Origin: Pseudomonadales bacterium | GTDB lineage: Bacteria > Pseudomonadota > Gammaproteobacteria > Pseudomonadales > Azotimanducaceae | NCBI GenBank assembly: GCA_022448765.1 | Contig: JAKUTI010000137.1 | Span: forward strand, 1 to 7,070 | Length of the DNA stretch: 7,070 nucleotides | Direction: 5' to 3' | Shown: piece after piece, positions 1 to 5,812 of the stretch | Layout of the letters: every line of letters begins with the position of its first letter | Numbering within the stretch: the stretch's first letter is position 1 | The notes under the pieces: generated by a model | What the model saw: only the letters and a program-made list of their open reading frames with translations | Databases searched by the model: none | Told to the model about the DNA's origin: nothing | Made by a program: the position numbers and the translations under genes

Positions 1-1551
1 CGCGCCTTGGGTTTATCGGTACAGGTTTTGGAAGCTGGTGATGGGGTCGGTGGTACCTGGTATTGGAATCGCTATCCCGGCGCGCGGTGTGACGTGCCGA
101 GCATGGAGTATTCGTTTAGTTTTTCTGACGAGCTTCAGCAGGAATGGAATTGGTCCGAAGTCATGGCGGGTCAGCCCGAAATACTGGACTACGCAAACCA
201 CATTGCCGAGCGTTTTGACTTGTTGCCGCAAATACGTTTTGACACGCGAATAACATCCGCGACTTACAACGAGGAAACTCGCCAATGGCTGGTCGAAACG
301 GATGACGGGAAGTCATACGAGGCGCGATATTGTGTCATGGCAACTGGCTGTTTATCGGTTCCTAACACCCCAGAAATTGCCGGGGCAGATAATTTCCACG
401 GCCCGGTCTATCACACGGGACGCTGGCCGCACGAAGCTGTGGATTTTACGGGGGTAAGCGTTGGTTTAATCGGCACGGGATCGTCGGGGATTCAATCTAT
501 TCCTGTGATTGCTGAGGAGGCGTTGCATCTCACCGTATTCCAACGAACGCCCAACTACACGATGCCAGCGAACAACCGGCCGCTGACAGAAGCGTTTCGA
601 GCTAAAGCCAAGGCTAATTACAATGAAATCCGGAAACAACAACGCGAATCGCTAGCCGGCATCATAGGTTATGGATTTGGTTTTGGCGGTGCCGATAATG
701 CTCCCCCCACGGATGCAATACTCGATACGACGGCTGATCAGCGTAAAACTGCGCTGGACAGGGACGGTTTTAGCGCGATCGGTCGCTACCTGGATGTCGG
801 TCTAGATCCGAATGCCAACGAACTTGCTTGTGAAATGTATCGAGAGCAGGTAGCTCGCGTCATTGACGATCCTGATGTTGCGGGTCGGCTAATGCCCCGT
901 GACTACCCCATCGGTTGCAAGAGGCCCGTGATTGACAGTCATTATTACGACGCCTTCAACCGAGACAATGTCACCTTGGTCGATCTCCGCCAAGGTGGTA
1001 TTGAAAACATCACCGAACAGGGCGTGAAGACAAGTCAAGGGTCGTACGAGTTCGATGCGCTGGTGTTCGCGACCGGGTTCGATGCGATGACGGGGGCGTT
1101 GTTGAAAATCGACATCACGGGTCGTGGAGGAACGCGTCTTGCCGACGTTTGGGCAGCGGGTCCTCGCACATTCTTGGGACTGCAGGTCCACGGGTTTCCG
1201 AATATGTTCACGATCACGGGGCCCGGAAGTCCGTCGGTGCTGAGCAACATGCTTGTTTCTATCGAGCAGCACGTCGATTGGATTAGCGATTGCATTGCGC
1301 ATATGGATCAACACCAACTTCGTTCTATCGAGCCCACCGCTGAAGCGGAGACCAATTGGATAGAACATGTGAATGACGTTGCCAAGGGGACGATGTTCAC
1401 GGCGCCAAGTTGCAATTCGTGGTACCTCGGCGCAAATATTCCAGGTAAGCCCCGAATATTCATGCCCTACGTAGGCGGCGTCGGAACTTACCGGAAAAAG
1501 TGCGACGAGATCGCGTCGAACAACTATGCGGGGTTCGTACTATCTTCCTGA
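1..1551 (+). CDS. Baeyer-Villiger-type flavin monooxygenase, 5' partial
   Basis: A class B flavoprotein monooxygenase that should use FAD, NADPH and O2 to oxidise a ketone or aldehyde to an ester or lactone in the cytoplasm. The frame is open at base 1, so the start lies upstream. The missing part is probably only about 25-30 residues carrying the first FAD-binding GxGxxG, because the visible protein begins at the second strand of that Rossmann fold, followed by GVGGTWYWNRYPGARCD. Counting from the Leu codon at base 7, the family fingerprint FxGxxxHTxxWP is present as FHGPVYHTGRWP (130-141), the NADPH-binding GTGSSG is at 156-161, CKRP at 304-307 supplies the likely catalytic Arg306, an ATG-type motif is at 356-358 (ATGF), and GPGSPSVLSNM is at 405-415. 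The stop is TGA at 1549-1551. The length fits cyclohexanone/phenylacetone monooxygenase relatives. The substrate cannot be read from sequence. It is convergent with the carotenoid oxygenase gene downstream. Family assignment is firm; substrate is unknown. Confidence 0.93.
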   Translation, partial: RALGLSVQVLEAGDGVGGTWYWNRYPGARCDVPSMEYSFSFSDELQQEWNWSEVMAGQPEILDYANHIAERFDLLPQIRFDTRITSATYNEETRQWLVETDDGKSYEARYCVMATGCLSVPNTPEIAGADNFHGPVYHTGRWPHEAVDFTGVSVGLIGTGSSGIQSIPVIAEEALHLTVFQRTPNYTMPANNRPLTEAFRAKAKANYNEIRKQQRESLAGIIGYGFGFGGADNAPPTDAILDTTADQRKTALDRDGFSAIGRYLDVGLDPNANELACEMYREQVARVIDDPDVAGRLMPRDYPIGCKRPVIDSHYYDAFNRDNVTLVDLRQGGIENITEQGVKTSQGSYEFDALVFATGFDAMTGALLKIDITGRGGTRLADVWAAGPRTFLGLQVHGFPNMFTITGPGSPSVLSNMLVSIEQHVDWISDCIAHMDQHQLRSIEPTAEAETNWIEHVNDVAKGTMFTAPSCNSWYLGANIPGKPRIFMPYVGGVGTYRKKCDEIASNNYAGFVLSS

Positions 1552-1592
1552 ACCGGTGAAGAAGGTCAGGACGGGGGGAGATCGACGGTCAC

Positions 1593-1625
1593 AAAAAACG
1601 GCGTTCAGTTGGTCGTGCGGCCACT
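1593..1625 (-). terminator. possible weak terminator between convergent genes
   Basis: In the 88-bp gap between the two stop codons, a short stem can form from AG(T)TGGTC (1607-1614) and GGCCACT (1619-1625), with loop GTGC, one bulged T and one G-U pair. Read on the minus strand, it is followed after 8 nt by six T residues (A6 at 1593-1598 on the plus strand). This could end transcription of the carotenoid oxygenase gene. The stem is short and the T-run is distant, so it is only a candidate. No T-run follows it on the plus strand. Confidence 0.2.
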
Positions 1626-1639
1626 AGACGAAAGCTGAC

Positions 1640-3094
1640 CTAGACGTTTTCCCAATAGCTGTGGGTGCCGACACAGACTCGTTCCGGCAACTGGATCGTC
1701 GCGATAGGACCGTAGGTTAGGTCGTTAGCGTTAAATACCAGGCAGCTTGAGGAATCTTCGTTCATATCCGAGACTATGGTGACGACGAATCCACCGTCTT
1801 CGCGACCGTTCGTGCGTGCCGGTACCACTGGGCTTTCACTTGCGTAGACCCCTGTTGGAAACTCATATGCTTGGCGTTCGCCCGTTTTCACGTTCAGGCG
1901 CGTGACGCCGTTGAAAAGGAACCAACCCGGTTTGGTGGTCATCTCCCATACGTAATGGTATGGCTTGCCCGCGACATCCGGATTGATCATGCCAAACTCC
2001 GAAATCAGGTCGTCGAGAGGGTGTTCGGATACGGACCCCGTTTGCATGTTGAACCGCCACCGGTATGCACGAGCTCCAACGGAATGAATGTCCAGCATTC
2101 GATACGGGATCAAATTTTCGGGTAAGTCAACGTTGACTGCTTTCGAAGGGTCTTGGCGATATCCGTCGAGTATGACGTCGTCGCCTTCCTCATACGCATT
2201 GATCCAGTGCAGTACGTATGTTGGCTCAGCTTCAAACCATCGGATATCCCGGGCATGCCCGCGCCGCGGTATTACGGCGAAACGGCTAGGGATGTTTCTG
2301 AAAAAACGGACGGCGTGAGCGCCTTGACGTAGCGCGTCAGGGTCCCAGAAGAGAGGCATATCGTTGAGGATTGCATAGTTCTTGGTGAACGCCATGTCGT
2401 GCGGTAGCCGGGGTCCCGGCAATTCGACTGGAACGTAATGCGCAAGATTTCCCTCAGTATCGACCACACCGTAGTGCATGTACGGGGGCTGTTTTGAATA
2501 ATTGAAAAACAGCAACTCGCCTGACGATGGGTCGACCTTCGTGTGGGCTGAAACTCCCCACCCGGGTGTCACGTCCTTCGTCCAGTTTGCCTTGCCTAGC
2601 GTACGAAGCGTTTTAGGGTCAAGCTCGTAGATATCGCCGCATTGATAAAAACTGGTTGCTGCGCGACCGCGGTGGACGACCACGTCGGTACTTGACGAAT
2701 CTTTTAGACCCGTTCGAGCCCCCCACCCTTGGCGCTTTGATTTCTGTGGATTTTCCATCAAACCAGCCCATAGAGGCGTTCCGGATTCAACTTCGGCGTT
2801 AAATCCATCGGTTCGTATGTAGCGATTACGATAATCAACCTTTCCCGATTCAAACGAGATTGAGTGCAACATGCCGTCGCCATCAAACGGATGGTATCGA
2901 CCGATGGCTTCGTGCAAAGGGTTTTCGGTATTTCTCAAATACACACCGGTAAGATCATCAGGCAGTTCGCCAACCACGTCTAAATCGAAGGCGTCGAACT
3001 CCCGTGTGTTTGGCTGCCACGGACCGGTTCGATACGGATGTTCATCATCGACCGAAAGATTTCCGCGAATCTCGTCGACTAGTTGAATCCTCAT
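1640..3094 (-). CDS. carotenoid oxygenase family (RPE65-type) dioxygenase
   Basis: A non-haem Fe(II) dioxygenase of the carotenoid/apocarotenoid/stilbene cleavage family, which splits a C=C bond with O2 to give two carbonyl products. Starting at ATG 3094 it has 484 residues, a full family length. The four iron-binding histidines are visible: H184 (SAHTKVDP), H232 (LPHDMAF), H296 (VLHWINAY) and H478 near the C-terminus (VGTHSYW). Their spacing is close to cyanobacterial apocarotenoid oxygenase (183, 238, 304, 484). The N-terminal FDGDGMLH motif is present. Two second-shell glutamates align at E366 (SEFG) and E420 (ESPVVP), but the first is Gln151 (FYQCGD in place of the usual LWEGG). The Lys that marks lignostilbene dioxygenases (an ALKE-like motif) is not seen, so a phenolic stilbene substrate is not supported. 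An upstream GTG at 3151 would give 503 residues, but it lies upstream of a promoter-like sequence and has no Shine-Dalgarno. No signal peptide is seen. The family is firm; the substrate is unknown. Confidence 0.93.
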   Translation of the reverse strand: MRIQLVDEIRGNLSVDDEHPYRTGPWQPNTREFDAFDLDVVGELPDDLTGVYLRNTENPLHEAIGRYHPFDGDGMLHSISFESGKVDYRNRYIRTDGFNAEVESGTPLWAGLMENPQKSKRQGWGARTGLKDSSSTDVVVHRGRAATSFYQCGDIYELDPKTLRTLGKANWTKDVTPGWGVSAHTKVDPSSGELLFFNYSKQPPYMHYGVVDTEGNLAHYVPVELPGPRLPHDMAFTKNYAILNDMPLFWDPDALRQGAHAVRFFRNIPSRFAVIPRRGHARDIRWFEAEPTYVLHWINAYEEGDDVILDGYRQDPSKAVNVDLPENLIPYRMLDIHSVGARAYRWRFNMQTGSVSEHPLDDLISEFGMINPDVAGKPYHYVWEMTTKPGWFLFNGVTRLNVKTGERQAYEFPTGVYASESPVVPARTNGREDGGFVVTIVSDMNEDSSSCLVFNANDLTYGPIATIQLPERVCVGTHSYWENV

Positions 3095-3100
3095 GACCCG

Positions 3101-3129
3101 GTCATACACGCTCGGACTCGGAGCGTCAA
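3101..3129 (-). promoter_or_regulatory. candidate sigma70-type promoter of the carotenoid oxygenase gene
   Basis: On the minus strand, TTGACG (3129-3124) and TATGAC (3106-3101) are separated by exactly 17 bp, a good match to the -35/-10 consensus. The predicted start of transcription, about 7 nt past the -10, falls on or next to the ATG at 3094. This would give a leaderless mRNA and fits the lack of a Shine-Dalgarno before that ATG. Chance matches of this quality occur, so confidence is low. Confidence 0.3.
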
Positions 3130-3168
3130 TGGAAGCAGCGATCCAAAGCACTGGCCGTAACTGTTTAG

Positions 3169-3191
3169 CCCTGAAATCGATAGATTTAGGG
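3169..3191. promoter_or_regulatory. imperfect dyad in the divergent intergenic region
   Basis: CCCT(G)AAATC and GATTTAGGG flank a 4-nt centre (GATA), giving a 9-bp stem with one bulged G. It lies between the divergently transcribed carotenoid oxygenase and MOSC genes, where an operator for a shared regulator would be expected. There is no T-run suggesting a terminator. A regulatory role is inference only, and no regulator gene is visible in the window. Confidence 0.25.
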
Positions 3192-3358
3192 GGAAGTTGA
3201 CCGACTATCCCGGCTTCGCAGGATCGATACAGGGATTAGTGGAATTCTTTGACTGGTGAAACGCTTGCGCGAACGAGTTTGTCTGCGACGGTTAGACTAC
3301 GAGAGCGTGGTTGGGTCTAGAGAGCGAAACAATCGAAAAGGTCTGATTGACTCGCATC

Positions 3359-3365
3359 GGGGAGG
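3359..3365 (+). promoter_or_regulatory. strong ribosome binding site of the MOSC gene
   Basis: GGGGAGG lies 6 nt before a GTG codon at 3372. It is the strongest Shine-Dalgarno sequence in the window and decides the use of GTG as the start of the MOSC-domain gene. Confidence 0.75.
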
Positions 3366-3371
3366 ATCAAG

Positions 3372-3941
3372 GTGAAGGAACAAAAAGCGACGTTAATCTC
3401 GGTATCTACTAAAACGGAGGAGGATTTGGCATGGCGTGCAAAAGAATATGTCGTGGCCGATTTCGAAGGCTTTGTTGAGGACGTTCATCGTGGCCCGAGC
3501 CGTGTCTGTTATGAAGGCGATACGGAGCCGGCAGGAACCGTACGGAGAAATAATCGTCAATGGTCGGGCATGTCGCAAGAAGAAGCGCGAGAGATCCAAG
3601 AAGCGCTGAATCTCGCTCAACCGTTGATGCCCGCGGATCTTGGCGTCAACGTTTTCGTTGAAGGAATCGAGGATTTTTCGAAACTCCCGAAAGGGTCGAA
3701 GCTGGTGTTTCCTTCCGGCGCTGTGTTGGTTGTAGAGGACTTCAATCCCCCTTGTACGCACATGGCTGAAAAGATAGTCAGCCGTTGTTCCACGCGCTCG
3801 GGCGATTCGCTTACGAGCCGACGGGTACTGATTGAGGCAAAACGGAAGCGTGGGGTGGTCGGGGTGGTTGATGTGCCTGGAAAGATTTGCCGCGGTGATT
3901 CGATCGTCATGAAGCGATACAAATCTCCCAAGCTGGGATAA
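3372..3941 (+). CDS. stand-alone MOSC-domain protein
   Basis: A 189-residue protein starting at GTG. Most of it, about residues 40-183, matches a MOSC domain, the fold found at the C-terminus of molybdenum cofactor sulfurases and in small proteins such as YiiM. Visible family features are the GD near 49-50, an NVFVEGI segment (93-99, like the usual NLVVEGI), an F/I-x-x-GAVLVV strand (113-121), NPPC with the predicted sulfur-carrying Cys128, and a C-terminal RGVVGVVDVPGKICRGD (160-176), the usual 'RGG..a.V..gG.v..GD' ending. Known relatives bind or sulfurate molybdenum cofactor or detoxify N-hydroxylated compounds; which applies here is not known. No molybdoenzyme or cofactor gene is nearby. 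No signal peptide or membrane segment. It is divergent from the carotenoid oxygenase gene and appears to be transcribed alone. Family assignment is fairly sure; function is not. Confidence 0.82.
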   Translation: MKEQKATLISVSTKTEEDLAWRAKEYVVADFEGFVEDVHRGPSRVCYEGDTEPAGTVRRNNRQWSGMSQEEAREIQEALNLAQPLMPADLGVNVFVEGIEDFSKLPKGSKLVFPSGAVLVVEDFNPPCTHMAEKIVSRCSTRSGDSLTSRRVLIEAKRKRGVVGVVDVPGKICRGDSIVMKRYKSPKLG

Positions 3942-3964
3942 ATCGGGCATAGCAACTTTCACCC

Positions 3965-4272
3965 GTGCAGACCAACTCGCGAATGTTCGACGACCAATTT
4001 CCAGAAGGCATACGGCAGACGCTTGTCTTGCTGATCCTGGGCCTCTCTTGGTTGTTGGATGTGCACCGAAGGGCGTTGGGCCGGGGCTTTGCCTTGGTGG
4101 CGAGCGTGTGGCTTTCCCGGTCAAGGATTGGCGTTTCAGCGATCAAATTGACGAAGTATTCATTGAAACCCGGACTTGGTATGGGATTCCACATTCCAAC
4201 AACATTTGGTGCGTACGAGTTTCTGACGAGCTCTCTATTTCGTCGTGTTTGGATAGTATAAAATATATGTAA
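3965..4272 (+). pseudogene. possible frameshifted and truncated remnant of a small membrane-anchored protein
   Basis: No single frame here gives a convincing gene, but two frames in series do. One frame from GTG 3965 (or ATG 3983) gives a short hydrophobic stretch, TLVLLILGLSWLL (about 4018-4057), like a membrane anchor. The adjacent frame, from about 4048 to the TAA at 4270-4272, carries GLCLGGERVAFPVKDW, then FSDQIDEVFIETRTWYGIPH and NNIWCV. From memory this resembles an uncharacterised family of short anchored proteins with 'LPGG.L.GE.v..PV.DWSF' and 'ETR.WY.IPHSV..WCV..G.LY.P', which normally continues for several dozen residues more. Here it stops in AT-rich DNA soon after. I read it as a decayed gene with one frameshift near 4045-4060 and loss of the 3' part. 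A short intact gene in the second frame alone is the alternative. The family recognition is uncertain and no strong Shine-Dalgarno is visible. Confidence 0.38.
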
Positions 4273-4300
4273 ATCAATATTTTATGATATGAAAAATCGA
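4255..4300. promoter_or_regulatory. AT-rich segment with perfect 9-bp inverted repeat
   Basis: ATAAAATAT (4258-4266) and ATATTTTAT (4277-4285) are perfect inverted repeats separated by 10 bp, within about 45 bp that are nearly all A/T and stand out from the surroundings. The site lies about 180 bp upstream of the aminotransferase start. It could be an operator or upstream activating site for the aminotransferase-dehydrogenase pair. An RNA stem of only A-U pairs would be weak, so a terminator is less likely. I could not place a convincing -35/-10 pair here. Confidence 0.35.
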
Positions 4301-4356
4301 AACTAGATCTCCTTGGTAGAGTCTAAAACGTGGCGGTAACAAGACTGGAAGTCCCG

Positions 4357-4485
4357 ATGCTTAGTCGTTCCGTAATGATGGCGTATCGACGAAAATACAA
4401 GTTGGCCGAGGTCTTTGGTGAGAAGATTCCACCGTGGTCGTTTTATCGGGTGGAGCGGGGCGGAAATGAAAAACCCTTTACATAA
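4357..4485 (+). CDS. short ORF overlapping the aminotransferase start, hypothetical
   Basis: A 42-codon ORF from ATG 4357 to TAA 4483-4485, preceded by GGAAG 5 nt upstream of the ATG. Its product is basic in the first third (MAYRRKYK) and contains KIPPWSFYRVERGG. I do not recognise a family. It overlaps the aminotransferase ATG (4466) by 20 bp in another frame, an arrangement that could couple translation or act as an upstream ORF. It may also be chance or a leftover of another gene. An in-frame GTG at 4330 would lengthen it to 51 codons. Evidence is limited to the start context and the overlap. Confidence 0.22.
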   Translation: MLSRSVMMAYRRKYKLAEVFGEKIPPWSFYRVERGGNEKPFT

Positions 4486-5791
4486 CGAAATCGATCTCTC
4501 GGCGTACTGGATGCCGTTTACGGGTAATCGGGCTTTCAAGAATGAGCCCCGGCTAATGCAAAGCGCGAAAGGTCTTTACTATACGACCGTCGACGATCGT
4601 CGAATTATGGATGGGATGTCGGGACTTTGGTGTTGCAATGCGGGGCATTGTCATCCCCACATTGTTGCTGCCATACGTCAGGCGGCCGACGAGCTCGATT
4701 ATTCCCCAGCATTTCAAATGGGGCACCCTGAGATCTTTCGTCTTGCCGAACGTCTAGCGAGCATGATGCCCGATGGAATGGATGCGGTTTTCTTCACGAA
4801 TTCGGGATCGGAATCCGTTGATACGGCGCTCAAGATTGCGCTGGGATATCACCATGCACTCGGCGAAGGCCAACGGACCCGATTGGTAGGGCGCCAACGT
4901 GGGTATCACGGTTCTGGATTTGGTGGGACAAGTGTCGGTGGCATCGGCAACAACCGGATCGCGGCTGGCCCCTTACTTCCTGGCGTACTTCATCTCCCCG
5001 AAACCTACGACGTGCAGCACCAGGCGTTCAGCAGAGGGCAGCCTGCTTGGGGAGCCCATCTCGCGGACGAACTCGAACGCATTATCAAGAGCAACCATGC
5101 GAGCACCATCGCGGCTGTCATTGTCGAGCCCTTCGCCGGTTCGGGTGGGGTGCTGGTCCCGCCAGTGGGTTATCTGGAGCGGTTACGCGAAATCACGAAG
5201 GCTCACGGGATCTTGCTGATCTTCGATGAAGTGATTACCGCATTCGGACGTCTGGGTTGGTCTTCGGCGGCTGAGCGATTGGGTGTCGTTCCCGACATCA
5301 TGTGCACGGCCAAGGGACTAACAAGTGGCACCGTGCCGATGGGTGCGGTCCTAGTCCGCGAGGAAATTCGAGAAGCGTTTATGCGAGGCCCTCCCACGGC
5401 GATCGAGTTCTTTCACGGCTACACCTATTCAGGTCATCCGCTGGCGGCCGCGGCGGCGCATGCGGCGTTGGACGTTTACGAAAACGAAGGTATTTTTCGA
5501 CACGTCCGCGAGCTTGAGGCCAAGTGGGAGGCCGGTTTGCATTCGCTCGCCGATAAGCCGCACGTTATTGACGTGCGTAATTTTGGTCTGGCGGGCGCGG
5601 TGGAATTACGGCCTCAGGATGATGCTCCGACCTACCGCGCGATGTCTGTATTTCGGGAGGCTTTTGATCGAGGTCTACTCGTTCGCACCACGGCCGACAT
5701 TGTGGCGCTCGCGCCTCCGTTGGTTATTAGCGAAGCCGAGATTGAGCAAATGTTAGGGATACTCGGCGACGTATTGAATGAAACCGCCTAG
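4466..5791 (+). CDS. bauA: beta-alanine:pyruvate (omega-amino acid) aminotransferase, class III
   Basis: A PLP-dependent class III transaminase that should move the amino group of beta-alanine, or another omega-amino acid or amine, to pyruvate, giving malonate semialdehyde and alanine in the cytosol. The start is taken as ATG 4466 (441 residues, normal family length), with GGGG at 4457-4460 upstream; a TTG at 4415 would add 17 residues with no family match. It follows Pseudomonas omega-amino acid:pyruvate transaminase over its whole length: YWMPFTGNR near the N-terminus, SGLWCCNAGH (52-61), DYSPAFQMGHP (78-88), the phosphate-binding GSES (114-117), RGYHG (145-149), VEPFAGSGGVLVPP (220-233), DEV with Asp254 for the pyridine nitrogen, Lys283 (TAKGLTSG) for the PLP Schiff base, HGYTYSGHP, RNFGLAGAVE, and VRTTAD with Arg407 at the usual substrate-carboxylate site. 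It is followed after 21 bp by a semialdehyde dehydrogenase gene, which strengthens the beta-alanine assignment. The symbol is by analogy to the Pseudomonas bau genes. Confidence 0.9.
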   Translation: MKNPLHNEIDLSAYWMPFTGNRAFKNEPRLMQSAKGLYYTTVDDRRIMDGMSGLWCCNAGHCHPHIVAAIRQAADELDYSPAFQMGHPEIFRLAERLASMMPDGMDAVFFTNSGSESVDTALKIALGYHHALGEGQRTRLVGRQRGYHGSGFGGTSVGGIGNNRIAAGPLLPGVLHLPETYDVQHQAFSRGQPAWGAHLADELERIIKSNHASTIAAVIVEPFAGSGGVLVPPVGYLERLREITKAHGILLIFDEVITAFGRLGWSSAAERLGVVPDIMCTAKGLTSGTVPMGAVLVREEIREAFMRGPPTAIEFFHGYTYSGHPLAAAAAHAALDVYENEGIFRHVRELEAKWEAGLHSLADKPHVIDVRNFGLAGAVELRPQDDAPTYRAMSVFREAFDRGLLVRTTADIVALAPPLVISEAEIEQMLGILGDVLNETA

Positions 5792-5812
5792 TTTTTGAGT
5801 TCAACAAGGTTG

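Noticed and set aside
889..1368. Open frame of 159 codons on the minus strand
   Set aside because: It lies entirely antisense to conserved motifs of the flavin monooxygenase; the product is motif-free and Arg/His-rich as expected of a shadow frame.
3249..3277. TTGACT as a -35 box for the MOSC gene
   Set aside because: No acceptable -10 sequence at 16-19 bp spacing.
3942..3968. Possible terminator after the MOSC gene (CGGG ... CCCG)
   Set aside because: Only 4 bp of stem with a 14-nt loop and no T-run.
3393..4124. Long open frame of 243 codons on the minus strand
   Set aside because: It lies antisense to the MOSC-domain gene, shows no recognisable motif, and the plus-strand gene has a strong binding site and family match.
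4249..4288. TTGGAT and TATGAT as a promoter pair for the aminotransferase
   Set aside because: The spacing is 28 bp, far outside the usable range.
4415..4465. N-terminal extension of the aminotransferase from TTG 4415
   Set aside because: The added 17 residues have no family counterpart, and ATG 4466 gives the normal length with a nearby purine-rich binding site.
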